In this document: positions 1 to 7,743 of the stretch, in pieces
How positions within the stretch are numbered: position 1 is the stretch's first letter
How the letters are laid out: each line of letters starts with the position of its first letter
DNA from: Pelagicoccus sp. SDUM812005
GTDB lineage: Bacteria > Verrucomicrobiota > Verrucomicrobiia > Opitutales > Opitutaceae
Length of the DNA: 64,000 nucleotides
Direction of reading: 5' to 3'
NCBI RefSeq assembly: GCF_031127875.1
Contig: NZ_JARXIA010000007.1
Coordinates: 212,630-276,629 of the forward strand
Translations under genes and position numbers: made by a program
The notes under the pieces: model-generated
What the model was told of the DNA's origin: nothing
Databases searched by the model: none
Seen by the model: only the letters and a program-made list of their open reading frames with translations

Positions 1-1514
1 ATGGAGTGGAGGTTGTCTTCGATGGTCCACATTGACGCGTCGTAGATTCTATTCAATACCTCGTCCGAACTTAGGAAGTAGCCTCGTCGGGCGACGGCGG
101 TGCGTACGAATACGCCTTGGAGCGTATCGCTGTCAGGGGGTGAACTGAGTCCCTCGATTTCTATGTATCTGAAACCGTGATACGTAAAACGAGGTTCCCA
201 TGTTTCGATTCCGTCACCTTTGCAGATGTAGATGTCCATTTGCTCGAGTCCAGTGGCGTGAACCCCGGTAGTAATCATGTCGAGCTCTCTTCGATCGTCG
301 GTCAGGATTTCAGAGTAGCGCAGGGTGAGTTGCGTGCCTGCCGGCTCTTGAACCCGGATCTTTGCCCAACCAGCTATATTTTGACCGAGGTCAAAGATCC
401 ATTTTCCGTCATGTCCTCGGATTATGGATACTGGGGCGAGGGATTTTATCCTCCTGATGGGGTCGATCATTTGCGCTTGTAGCTTTGGAGCGAGGGCTTC
501 GCATCGCGTTGCGTGCGACCAGCTTGAGTCGTCGAATCCTGGAAGCTGCCAGCCGTCCATTTCCAGTCGAGCGTCATAGCTCTCCCCTCCGTAGACGTTG
601 TCGTAGAGTATAGGGCCGCTGGATGCTTTCCATGAAGAGTCTGAATTAATGGTTTGAGTGGAGCCGTCTGCGTAGTCCACGAGGATTTTGGCGATAAGCC
701 CTGGCCTGCCGTAGTTGAGGCCGGGGGCATTGAAGGCATGGTTCTGACCATAGAAACCACTGCCCAGCTGCACTGTGGCGACGTTTTCACCGGGGTGGAG
801 AGCGGCGGTGATGTCATGGGTGACGTAAAGAGCTCGTCGATCGTAAGTGACGTTGGCGGGGTCGAGAACGGCGTCGCTGCAAGGGATCCCGTTGATTTGC
901 ATTTCGCTGTATCCGAGACCGCATAGGTAGGCGCGGGCTCGCTTGATTCCGGGGCGGACCGTGAAGGTTTTCCTGAACAGAGGCGAGGGGTAGGATTGGA
1001 CTTCCTTGGCCTCGTTAATGAACTTGGTTTTGAGTGACCTTTTGGTAAGGGGAGAGCTTCGGTTGTCGCCCTCCATTTGTATCCAGTTGGCGCCGTCCCA
1101 ATCCGACTGCGAAGGAAGTCCGATTTCCCAGCTTCCGATGGTTGACCACTCGCTCTTCCTGTTATTCTGGTCCCAGAACTGGACGCTCCAGTAGCAAGTC
1201 TGGCGCGACGAAAGGGGGAGGCCTGCATAGCGAAGGTGGAGACTTTGATTAGATTCTACTTTTCCGCTGTCCCAAAGGTCGGCTTGGCGGGACTTGATTC
1301 CTTCTGGCGTAGTTGAGACGAGAATGCGGTAGGCGGTTTGCTGGACCGCATGTTCCTGTGACTCGATTTGCCAGCTCAAACGTGGGCTTGTCTCGTCGAT
1401 CCCGAGTGGGTCCCTTTTGTATTCGCAGGTCAGGTTGACCACGCTAGCTGCGTAGCTTTGAGCCACAAGGAGCAGGCTGGCGAGTAGAGAGAGAAGGCGA
1501 TATTTCGATGGCAT
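1..1514 (-). CDS. alpha-L-rhamnosidase, GH78 (C-terminal part cut off by window edge)
   Basis: Releases terminal alpha-L-rhamnose; likely periplasmic. The visible 504 residues start at an ATG (1512-1514) followed by a signal peptide with a Leu-rich core ending near QSYAAS. They then match the family's N-terminal beta-domains: CEYKRDPLGIDETSPRLSW, the FDLGQNIAGWAKIRV segment and FTYHGFRYIEIEGL, all of which recur in the two other GH78 genes of the window. The catalytic (alpha/alpha)6 barrel with its QRDER glutamate would lie beyond base 1 and is not visible. The gene starts 24 bases after the stop of the propeller-GH105 gene on the same strand, so the two are probably cotranscribed from the promoter region near 3945-4212. 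The family is certain; whether the catalytic part is intact cannot be judged here. Confidence 0.9.
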   Translation of the reverse strand, partial: MPSKYRLLSLLASLLLVAQSYAASVVNLTCEYKRDPLGIDETSPRLSWQIESQEHAVQQTAYRILVSTTPEGIKSRQADLWDSGKVESNQSLHLRYAGLPLSSRQTCYWSVQFWDQNNRKSEWSTIGSWEIGLPSQSDWDGANWIQMEGDNRSSPLTKRSLKTKFINEAKEVQSYPSPLFRKTFTVRPGIKRARAYLCGLGYSEMQINGIPCSDAVLDPANVTYDRRALYVTHDITAALHPGENVATVQLGSGFYGQNHAFNAPGLNYGRPGLIAKILVDYADGSTQTINSDSSWKASSGPILYDNVYGGESYDARLEMDGWQLPGFDDSSWSHATRCEALAPKLQAQMIDPIRRIKSLAPVSIIRGHDGKWIFDLGQNIAGWAKIRVQEPAGTQLTLRYSEILTDDRRELDMITTGVHATGLEQMDIYICKGDGIETWEPRFTYHGFRYIEIEGLSSPPDSDTLQGVFVRTAVARRGYFLSSDEVLNRIYDASMWTIEDNLHS

Positions 1515-1538
1515 TGTCTTGGGTGTGGAGGCGAAGGT

Positions 1539-3944
1539 TCAGCGCTCGGGTATCGATTTCAGAAGTCGGGTGAGTTCGGCTCCAGCTGCGAGGAAGGCAC
1601 CGGTTCCATAGACTTCAGTGCGGTCGGGCCATGCCGAGCCCGGTTCGGCGCCAATCGGCTGGACGTAGCCTAGCATTCCCTCGGGGGTGATGGAGCGCGC
1701 GAGCGCTCCCCAGGCCTTCAGGACAACCGGTTCGTAGGTATCGCGGTCAAGGATGCCGGCGTTGATGCCCCAAGCTAGGCCGAAACAGTAGAACCCGGTG
1801 CCGCTGGTTTCTGGAGTAGGGTAGGTATCGGCCTCGAGAAGGCTCATGGCCCAATGGCCGTTTGGGGTTTGCAGGTAGGCAATGCGGCGGGCCATCTTTT
1901 TGTAGATATCTACGAAGTACCGGTGCTGTTCGGAGTTTTTAGGCAGTTCGGGGATAAGCTCTGCGAGGCCGCCGAACACCCAACCGTTGCCGCGAGCCCA
2001 AAATATTTTGCTGCCATTGTGTCTTTGTTCGATGAAACGGGTGTCGCGGAAGTAGAGGTCTTCGGTCGGATCGAAGAGAAGTTCGGTGATTGCCTTGTAT
2101 TCGTCGAACATCCAGTCGCGGTACTTTGGATTGCCCGTGACGGAGGAGAGTTTGGCCCAGACGGGTGGGGCCATGAAGAGCGAATCGCACCAGCTCCAAC
2201 GATCTTCTCCGATTCGATGGTTCCAGGTGAGGGGAACGGTCGATGGCTTGGCTATGATTTTGTCGAACTGGTCGACTATATTTTTGTACTTAGATTTGTC
2301 TCCAAATTTCTGGTACAAGCTGAGGTATAGCTGCCCGATGCAGTGGTCGTCCGCGTGGTAGAAGCGAGCGGGTCGGAGTTTCCAATGCATGTTTTCTGAA
2401 AGATCTATCAACCATCGGTAGTAGCGGGGGTCCTCTGAGATCTCAGCCCACTTTTCCATCCCGACCATTAGGGTGGCGGCCGGCCATTCATTGGCGGTGT
2501 AGGGGCGTTTGCGGTGCTTGTTGTCGAAGACCTCGCCGAAGTGCTCGATTTGCCAGTCTGCGACGCGGCTAAGCTCATTGCGTACCGAAGCAAGGGAGGG
2601 GCGTTCTTCCGGGGGATCTGAGCGACCGATCCAGTAATCAACTACAGAAACGGTTTTCCCGGTTTGTCCGATGACGGAAATCCAGCCATCCGCCCGGCTG
2701 CGGTCCACTTGTATTTTGCTGTCCTCAAACAGCGTTGCTGGACCCGAAGCGAGCTTGTCTCGTTTGGCGAAGCTGTCAGCAGCTGCGCTCTCGATGCCCT
2801 CTGGAGTTACGAGATAAACGCGATCGTCATGGGCCGCCAGGCTTCCGAGGGACGGCGAAGATTGGCGACTCCATTGGCCAGTCGTCGGATTGCGCTGAAA
2901 GTAAGCTGGAGAGCCGTCCTCGCCTTTCATCAATACGTGGACGCGACCGCTGGCATCGACCGTCATGGAGCCCCCGTTTACGAATTTCGTTCCAGATGGG
3001 ATCGACCAGACTACGGCGCTTTGGGTGTCGGCAGTAATAAAGGCGTTGCCTCTAATACCGATGGTGTTGCCCTCGTTGTCTTTCCAGGTGTTGCCTTGGT
3101 CGTCGCTGTAGGCATAGCAGAGGTCGTGAGTCGTGTCGGCCTTGGGCGAGTCGCGCCAGCACCAGGTCAAGTGTCGACGGCCGTTGTGGGTTGCCAAGGA
3201 GTGAGGGTAGGCGTTCACGGTTTTATTTCCGCGGGACCAACTCTTGTCGATGATCTTTGCCTGTGCGGGATCGTTGAGGAACCACTTGCCGTTGCTGTAT
3301 TCAAAAAGGCAGGAATCGGCGCTGCCCGAGCCGCCGTTGAGGCGTAGGTAGAGAGATAGGTTTTTTCCGTGGTTGGCGAAGCTTGGGTAGGTGACGCCTT
3401 CAATCTTCGGACCGCCTAGATTGTCCTGTACCGGGCCGAAGAGCTTGTCGTTCCATGAGTAGTTTTCTGGGCTTCGGGCAACGGGGTGTAGACTTTTTCG
3501 GTACCGAAGGGTGGAACCATGGTGGTCGAAGCTTAGGTGTAGGTAGCCGTCCGCTGAGATGCCCAGCGCTACTTTCTCATGACCGTCGCCAAAACCGCGG
3601 GCGATGGGGCCGACTTTTCCTCGGTCGCCGTTTTCGGTTCGTTGGTATCCGGTAAGCGATACCGCGTGCCAGGAGCCTCCAGGCAGCCTCCGTCTTGCAA
3701 CGGTAACTTGGCGCTGGTCGTCCCAGAAGGCAGCGTATTGCCAGCCAGCATGGCTTTGTAGGGCTCCGGGGCCGAAATTCCACTTGGCCGGCCTCTCCAC
3801 AATATCTTTGGGCATAGCGCGCGTGCTGACAGTCGAGATTCTGTGGAACGAGGTCTCCGCCCGCGTCTGAGCTGGCGCTAGATAGGCGCCTATAAGACAG
3901 GCGAGCGGAGCGAGTAGTTTTTGTAAGGCGTTGTTGCTGAGCAT
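1539..3944 (-). CDS. BNR_4 beta-propeller fused to GH88/GH105 unsaturated uronyl hydrolase
   Basis: The protein has 801 residues in two modules. Residues about 30-460 are a BNR_4-type seven-bladed propeller: the signature GYLHLSFDHHGSTLRYRKS and LATHNGRRHLTWCWRDS fit a fold that includes ulvan lyases of PL24, PL25 and PL37. Residues about 475-801 are a GH88/GH105 (alpha/alpha)6 domain with WSWCDSLFMAPP (Asp587, the expected catalytic acid) and ARGNGWVFGGL. Such hydrolases remove the unsaturated uronate that a lyase creates, so the fusion could couple cleavage and trimming. The start at 3942-3944 is chosen because it opens a clear signal peptide (LAPLACLIGAYLAPAQTRA); an in-frame extension to 4223 is low-complexity and runs through the candidate operators at 4098 and 4200. 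Lyase activity of the propeller is inferred. Confidence 0.85.
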   Translation of the reverse strand: MLSNNALQKLLAPLACLIGAYLAPAQTRAETSFHRISTVSTRAMPKDIVERPAKWNFGPGALQSHAGWQYAAFWDDQRQVTVARRRLPGGSWHAVSLTGYQRTENGDRGKVGPIARGFGDGHEKVALGISADGYLHLSFDHHGSTLRYRKSLHPVARSPENYSWNDKLFGPVQDNLGGPKIEGVTYPSFANHGKNLSLYLRLNGGSGSADSCLFEYSNGKWFLNDPAQAKIIDKSWSRGNKTVNAYPHSLATHNGRRHLTWCWRDSPKADTTHDLCYAYSDDQGNTWKDNEGNTIGIRGNAFITADTQSAVVWSIPSGTKFVNGGSMTVDASGRVHVLMKGEDGSPAYFQRNPTTGQWSRQSSPSLGSLAAHDDRVYLVTPEGIESAAADSFAKRDKLASGPATLFEDSKIQVDRSRADGWISVIGQTGKTVSVVDYWIGRSDPPEERPSLASVRNELSRVADWQIEHFGEVFDNKHRKRPYTANEWPAATLMVGMEKWAEISEDPRYYRWLIDLSENMHWKLRPARFYHADDHCIGQLYLSLYQKFGDKSKYKNIVDQFDKIIAKPSTVPLTWNHRIGEDRWSWCDSLFMAPPVWAKLSSVTGNPKYRDWMFDEYKAITELLFDPTEDLYFRDTRFIEQRHNGSKIFWARGNGWVFGGLAELIPELPKNSEQHRYFVDIYKKMARRIAYLQTPNGHWAMSLLEADTYPTPETSGTGFYCFGLAWGINAGILDRDTYEPVVLKAWGALARSITPEGMLGYVQPIGAEPGSAWPDRTEVYGTGAFLAAGAELTRLLKSIPER

Positions 3945-4097
3945 CCTATTTGAGTTCAGTGAAGCGGAAGAGGGGAGCGGTTCTTTTTGATCTTTGGCCT
4001 TTTCCTGCTCCGAAGGCAGGTTTCCCTGGGGGCGCGGCCAAGGAATTAACCAATGATTGATTTCATCGCGATGCAACGGGATCTCGGAGAGGCTTTG

Positions 4098-4110
4098 CCT
4101 GACTGTTAGG
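4098..4110. promoter_or_regulatory. candidate operator, site A
   Basis: CCTGACTGTTAGG is a near-perfect 13-bp palindrome. It lies 154 bp before the propeller-GH105 start, in the divergent promoter region shared with the first TonB receptor. It is one of eight related sites in the window. Confidence 0.6.
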
Positions 4111-4199
4111 TTCTCTTTAGGGAGAGCGAACCTTGCTAGGGATAGGCTTCGGGAGGCCCTTTTCTTAGAGGAGGAAGACGATCTGTTCGGGCCGCTGCA

Positions 4200-4212
4200 C
4201 CGTACAGTCAGG
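4200..4212. promoter_or_regulatory. candidate operator, site B
   Basis: CCGTACAGTCAGG has one full half-site (GTCAGG) and one degenerate half. It lies about 100 bp from site A and 209 bp before the TonB receptor start, so the divergent region 3945-4420 carries two copies. Apart from these sites I see no gene in 3945-4420. Confidence 0.6.
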
Positions 4213-4420
4213 TTGTCCCGCAATTGTCTTTGTTGGGTTAGCGAACTGTATTATTTCCACCTTGGATAGTCTGCCTGAATCTCGCTCGCTTTAAGTGAGC
4301 AGTTGCCGCCCCTTGCCGGTGGGCGAGGTTTTCTCGGCTATTCCTTCCCCTACCTAACCCTTAGGGACCGGCTCGGTTCCAGTGAAGCTCTCCTCTGTGG
4401 AGATATTCAACATACAAACG

Positions 4421-7384
4421 ATGATGATATACCCCCCACTAAAAGAAATCCCCACGTGGAAACTTATTTACGGAGCTCTTGTATTGAGCGCTGCCTATTC
4501 TCCCGCCTTAATGGCTCAAGAGGAGGATGTTGATGTGTATGAACTCTCTCCTTTTACGATCGATGCGGGGTCCGAAGATGGCTATCGCGCGACGCAAACG
4601 CTTAGTGGCACTCGCCTCAAAAGTGACCTGAAAGATGTTGGTGCCTCGATGACGATCTTTACGGAAGAGATCATGAACGATCTTGCGGCGAATAGTATAG
4701 AAGACATTCTGAACTTCGCCCCGAATACAGACGTTTTCGTAAACGATCTTAACGATTCTCAAGGATTTGGAAACGACTTCATAAACAATGACGTAAAGTA
4801 TGTTACGCGCGGTGGTTCCACCACGATTGTAGGACAGAATTTCTTCCAGACCGGCATTCCGAACGATCGTTTCAGCACGGAGCGTCTGACCTTTACGCGC
4901 GGGCCGAACGCGGTGCTATTCGGCCTGGGAAACCCCGCTGGAGCTTTCGTCTCGAGTACGAAGCAAGCTCACAGCAAGAAGAAGACTTCGATCTCGACTC
5001 AAATCGACGATAGAGGGTCCTTCCGTATTAATCTAGACCATAACCAACCGATCGTCGAAGACAAGCTGGCGGTTCGCTATTCGGGGCTTTACGATGCGAG
5101 CAATCACTACCTGCCTGACGCTGAGGGCCTGAGCAAGCGGCACTTCTTCACCGTTCGTTACCAGCCCCTGAAAGGGACGGTGTTGAGAGCGAACTACGAG
5201 CGAGGGACCATAGACAAGCCGGCGGTTCGACCGTGGCCTATCTTCGACGCCTACAGCGCTTGGATGCAGGAAGGGTCTCCGTTGCGAGCGACTCCCAGTA
5301 CGCCTCGTGTCGAAGGTATGGAGAACGATGGCGCTCGTGACTTGATCTCTACGGAGTTCAGTCCAGCTGGTACGCAGATCCCTACTATGACTTTGCGAAA
5401 CCAAGCTCGAAGCGCCAAGCCTAGCTTCGCTGCGGGATTCGCTCCCTCGGGCAATAAATTGTCTTCTATAGACGAATCCGTGTTTCCTATCTTTCATACC
5501 ACGTTCGCGGGATTGGCGGCGCGATTGCACGACTACGAGACCAACAGTTTCTTTTTGGAACAGAAGATCACCGACAAGATGTATTTGGAGCTCGCATACA
5601 ATACTGTTGAAAACGATTACCGTTCTTTCAATGGCATGCGGGGAGGGGACGCGATGTTGCATTTCGACGTCAACGAGCAGCTTCCTGACGGTAGTCCCAA
5701 CCCCAATGTAGGCCTGCCGTACGTTCAGGCTAGGCCAACCCTTATCGATGCGGACAGCGAGAGAATTAACAAGCGAGCCATGTTGTCCTACGATTTGGAC
5801 TTTACCGATAGGGACGATTGGGTGAAGCACCTCGGAAGGCACCAAATGGCAGTTTTTTTGGAGGACTCTAGGGTCGAGTCGTGGGCGAGCAACAATGTAC
5901 ATCGCAATGTAACGCCGCTCTTCACTACTTCACCGCAGACGCGCATAACGCACCCATGGAACCAGCTTTCGTATCGATTCTATTTCGATCCGGAAAACGG
6001 CAAGCTCAGTACTGCCGAGGGCAGGCGGATTCTTGAGGCACCGGTCATTTATTCAGGAGATCCCATTCCGGAGCCGGGCCCGAATGGGATCACGCCGGCC
6101 TTTGTGGCCCAGCAAGGGCCTAACGTACGAGACGTAGACGTCGAGACCGAGGCGCTCGCGATCCAAAGCTTCTTCTTCAACCGCCGGTTAGTGGTCACGA
6201 ATGGTTTTCGTGAAGATACGCAAACTTCATTCGCCGGTTTGCCTGCAGACTTCAGGGATTTCCGCGATGATGACCTGAACAACGTGAACCCACGCACGTT
6301 GAGCCCCCGCGAGCTCTTTGCGGATAGTCCCGAATCTCGGGGCGGTAGCACTAAAAGCCAAGGTGTTGTCTTTCACGCTACCAAGTTCATGAGCTTGAGC
6401 TACAATACGTCGAACAACTTCTCGGTAAACGCGACCACGCGCGACCTGTACGGAAACCTATTGCCGAATCCGCAGGGCGATGGCGAAGATATTAGCGTGA
6501 AATTCGATCTTATGGATCGGAAGATGTTCTTGGACTTTACGTATTATACCAATTCCACGGTTGATAAGCTTGATGATATAAGAAGAACCCCTGCAGGCGA
6601 TTTTCTGCAGGTGCGAGACATATGGAATACGATCTATAATGAAACGGGAGATCCGAAGTTTCAATCGCCTCCGTACGCTACGCTTGGATCGATCTGGAAG
6701 GATCGTACGACTACGACCGCAAAGGGATGGGAGTTTTCAATGACGGCTAAACCTGTTAAGGGCTGGAATATCCGATTGAACGGCAGCAAGCGCGGCAACA
6801 GTACTACCACCGAACGTGGTGTCGTTACCCGCCAGTACATGAACGAGTACCTCCCTATCATCAAAGCCAACGAGACTTGGATGGGATATGTTTCCGGCGA
6901 CGGGGAAGGGCGAGCGGTATCCGAAATCGTAGCAGATCTAGAGGAAACCCTTCGCAACTTCGAGCGCATCAAGGATCTACCAGCCGATGTGTTCGCCCCG
7001 AACTGGACGGCCAACCTAATCACTTCCTATCGATTCGCAGGTGACTCGAGCCTCAAGGGCTTCTCGATCGGGGGTAGCATGAATATGCGTGGGAAGACTA
7101 TCAACGGTTTCGGTGTTGACGATTCTGATACGGTATTGCCCGATGTTCCGTTCTACTCGCCAGGATACGAAATATTTGGGGCGTGGTTTGGATACGACAG
7201 AAAAATCTTAAACGATAAAGTAAATTGGAAGTTTCAGGTCAATATTCGCAACGTATTCGACGATTACACGGTACACCCGCTACGGTCGGTTGACACCAGA
7301 GACGGAAACAACACCTCGAGCACTGCTTTGTACATGTTGCGTGAGCCGAGGACCATTCGTATAACAAACACGTTTACGTTCTAG
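4421..7384 (+). CDS. TonB-dependent receptor, first of a tandem pair
   Basis: Outer-membrane, TonB-driven importer, presumably for an oligosaccharide. The chosen start (ATG at 4421 or the adjacent 4424) gives a signal peptide ending at SPALMAQ, aligned with the paralogue next door; an ORF start at 4382 would add 13 unlikely residues. After cleavage comes DVYELSPFTIDAG, then the plug domain (GTRLKSDLKDVGASMTIFTE, FTRGPNAVLFGLGNPAG) and a beta-barrel ending in TNTFTF with the usual terminal phenylalanine. No SusD partner is encoded nearby, as is usual in Verrucomicrobia. The protein is nearly collinear with the product of 7744-10716, differing mainly in the signal peptide and scattered barrel residues. 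Substrate unknown; rhamnan or ulvan oligosaccharide is inferred from neighbours. Confidence 0.93.
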   Translation: MMIYPPLKEIPTWKLIYGALVLSAAYSPALMAQEEDVDVYELSPFTIDAGSEDGYRATQTLSGTRLKSDLKDVGASMTIFTEEIMNDLAANSIEDILNFAPNTDVFVNDLNDSQGFGNDFINNDVKYVTRGGSTTIVGQNFFQTGIPNDRFSTERLTFTRGPNAVLFGLGNPAGAFVSSTKQAHSKKKTSISTQIDDRGSFRINLDHNQPIVEDKLAVRYSGLYDASNHYLPDAEGLSKRHFFTVRYQPLKGTVLRANYERGTIDKPAVRPWPIFDAYSAWMQEGSPLRATPSTPRVEGMENDGARDLISTEFSPAGTQIPTMTLRNQARSAKPSFAAGFAPSGNKLSSIDESVFPIFHTTFAGLAARLHDYETNSFFLEQKITDKMYLELAYNTVENDYRSFNGMRGGDAMLHFDVNEQLPDGSPNPNVGLPYVQARPTLIDADSERINKRAMLSYDLDFTDRDDWVKHLGRHQMAVFLEDSRVESWASNNVHRNVTPLFTTSPQTRITHPWNQLSYRFYFDPENGKLSTAEGRRILEAPVIYSGDPIPEPGPNGITPAFVAQQGPNVRDVDVETEALAIQSFFFNRRLVVTNGFREDTQTSFAGLPADFRDFRDDDLNNVNPRTLSPRELFADSPESRGGSTKSQGVVFHATKFMSLSYNTSNNFSVNATTRDLYGNLLPNPQGDGEDISVKFDLMDRKMFLDFTYYTNSTVDKLDDIRRTPAGDFLQVRDIWNTIYNETGDPKFQSPPYATLGSIWKDRTTTTAKGWEFSMTAKPVKGWNIRLNGSKRGNSTTTERGVVTRQYMNEYLPIIKANETWMGYVSGDGEGRAVSEIVADLEETLRNFERIKDLPADVFAPNWTANLITSYRFAGDSSLKGFSIGGSMNMRGKTINGFGVDDSDTVLPDVPFYSPGYEIFGAWFGYDRKILNDKVNWKFQVNIRNVFDDYTVHPLRSVDTRDGNNTSSTALYMLREPRTIRITNTFTF

Positions 7385-7410
7385 CCTACATAGATTGAGT
7401 GAGCTTTTCG

Positions 7411-7445
7411 GAGGCAGCGGCTATTAGCCGTTGCCTCTCTTTTTG
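7411..7445 (+). terminator. rho-independent terminator after first TonB receptor
   Basis: GAGGCAGCGGCT-att-AGCCGTTGCCTC forms a long GC-rich stem followed by CTTTTT, 26 bases after the receptor stop codon. The two tandem receptors are therefore probably separate transcription units. Confidence 0.9.
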
Positions 7446-7542
7446 TCGATTCGGTTAGTGTTGCCGGAACCCTCTTCTAATGAGGGGTAGCCTTAGGTTT
7501 TCCTCAGGGGCGTATCGATTTTTCAAGGTATCTGGGGTGGCG

Positions 7543-7555
7543 GCGGACAGTCAGG
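7543..7555. promoter_or_regulatory. candidate operator, site C
   Basis: GCGGACAGTCAGG, 189 bp upstream of the second TonB receptor start. Together with the terminator at 7411-7445 it indicates that this receptor has its own promoter within 7446-7743, a stretch with no gene. Confidence 0.55.
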
Positions 7556-7743
7556 TTGCTTGGCCGTTGATTGTTCGCTTGTTTGAATCATGTAAAATAG
7601 CCTGCCCGCCCCCATCTTCATAAGATAATGAGAGTCTCTCTGTTTTGTGAAGCGTGGGGTGCTCGCTTGTTTAGGTTATAGTTAAGGGAGCCGTGGCGGC
7701 TACCTGTTTTCCCTGTTCATCTAGAATCAATTGATGGCAAATT

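Noticed and set aside
131..139. GCTGTCAGG inside the first GH78 gene as another operator
   Set aside because: It is within coding sequence and lacks the AC before the centre, so it does not fit the core shared by the intergenic sites.
3945..4223. N-terminal extension of the propeller-GH105 gene
   Set aside because: The extra residues are Ser/Arg-rich, unlike protein, run through candidate operators A and B, and precede a proper signal peptide at 3944.
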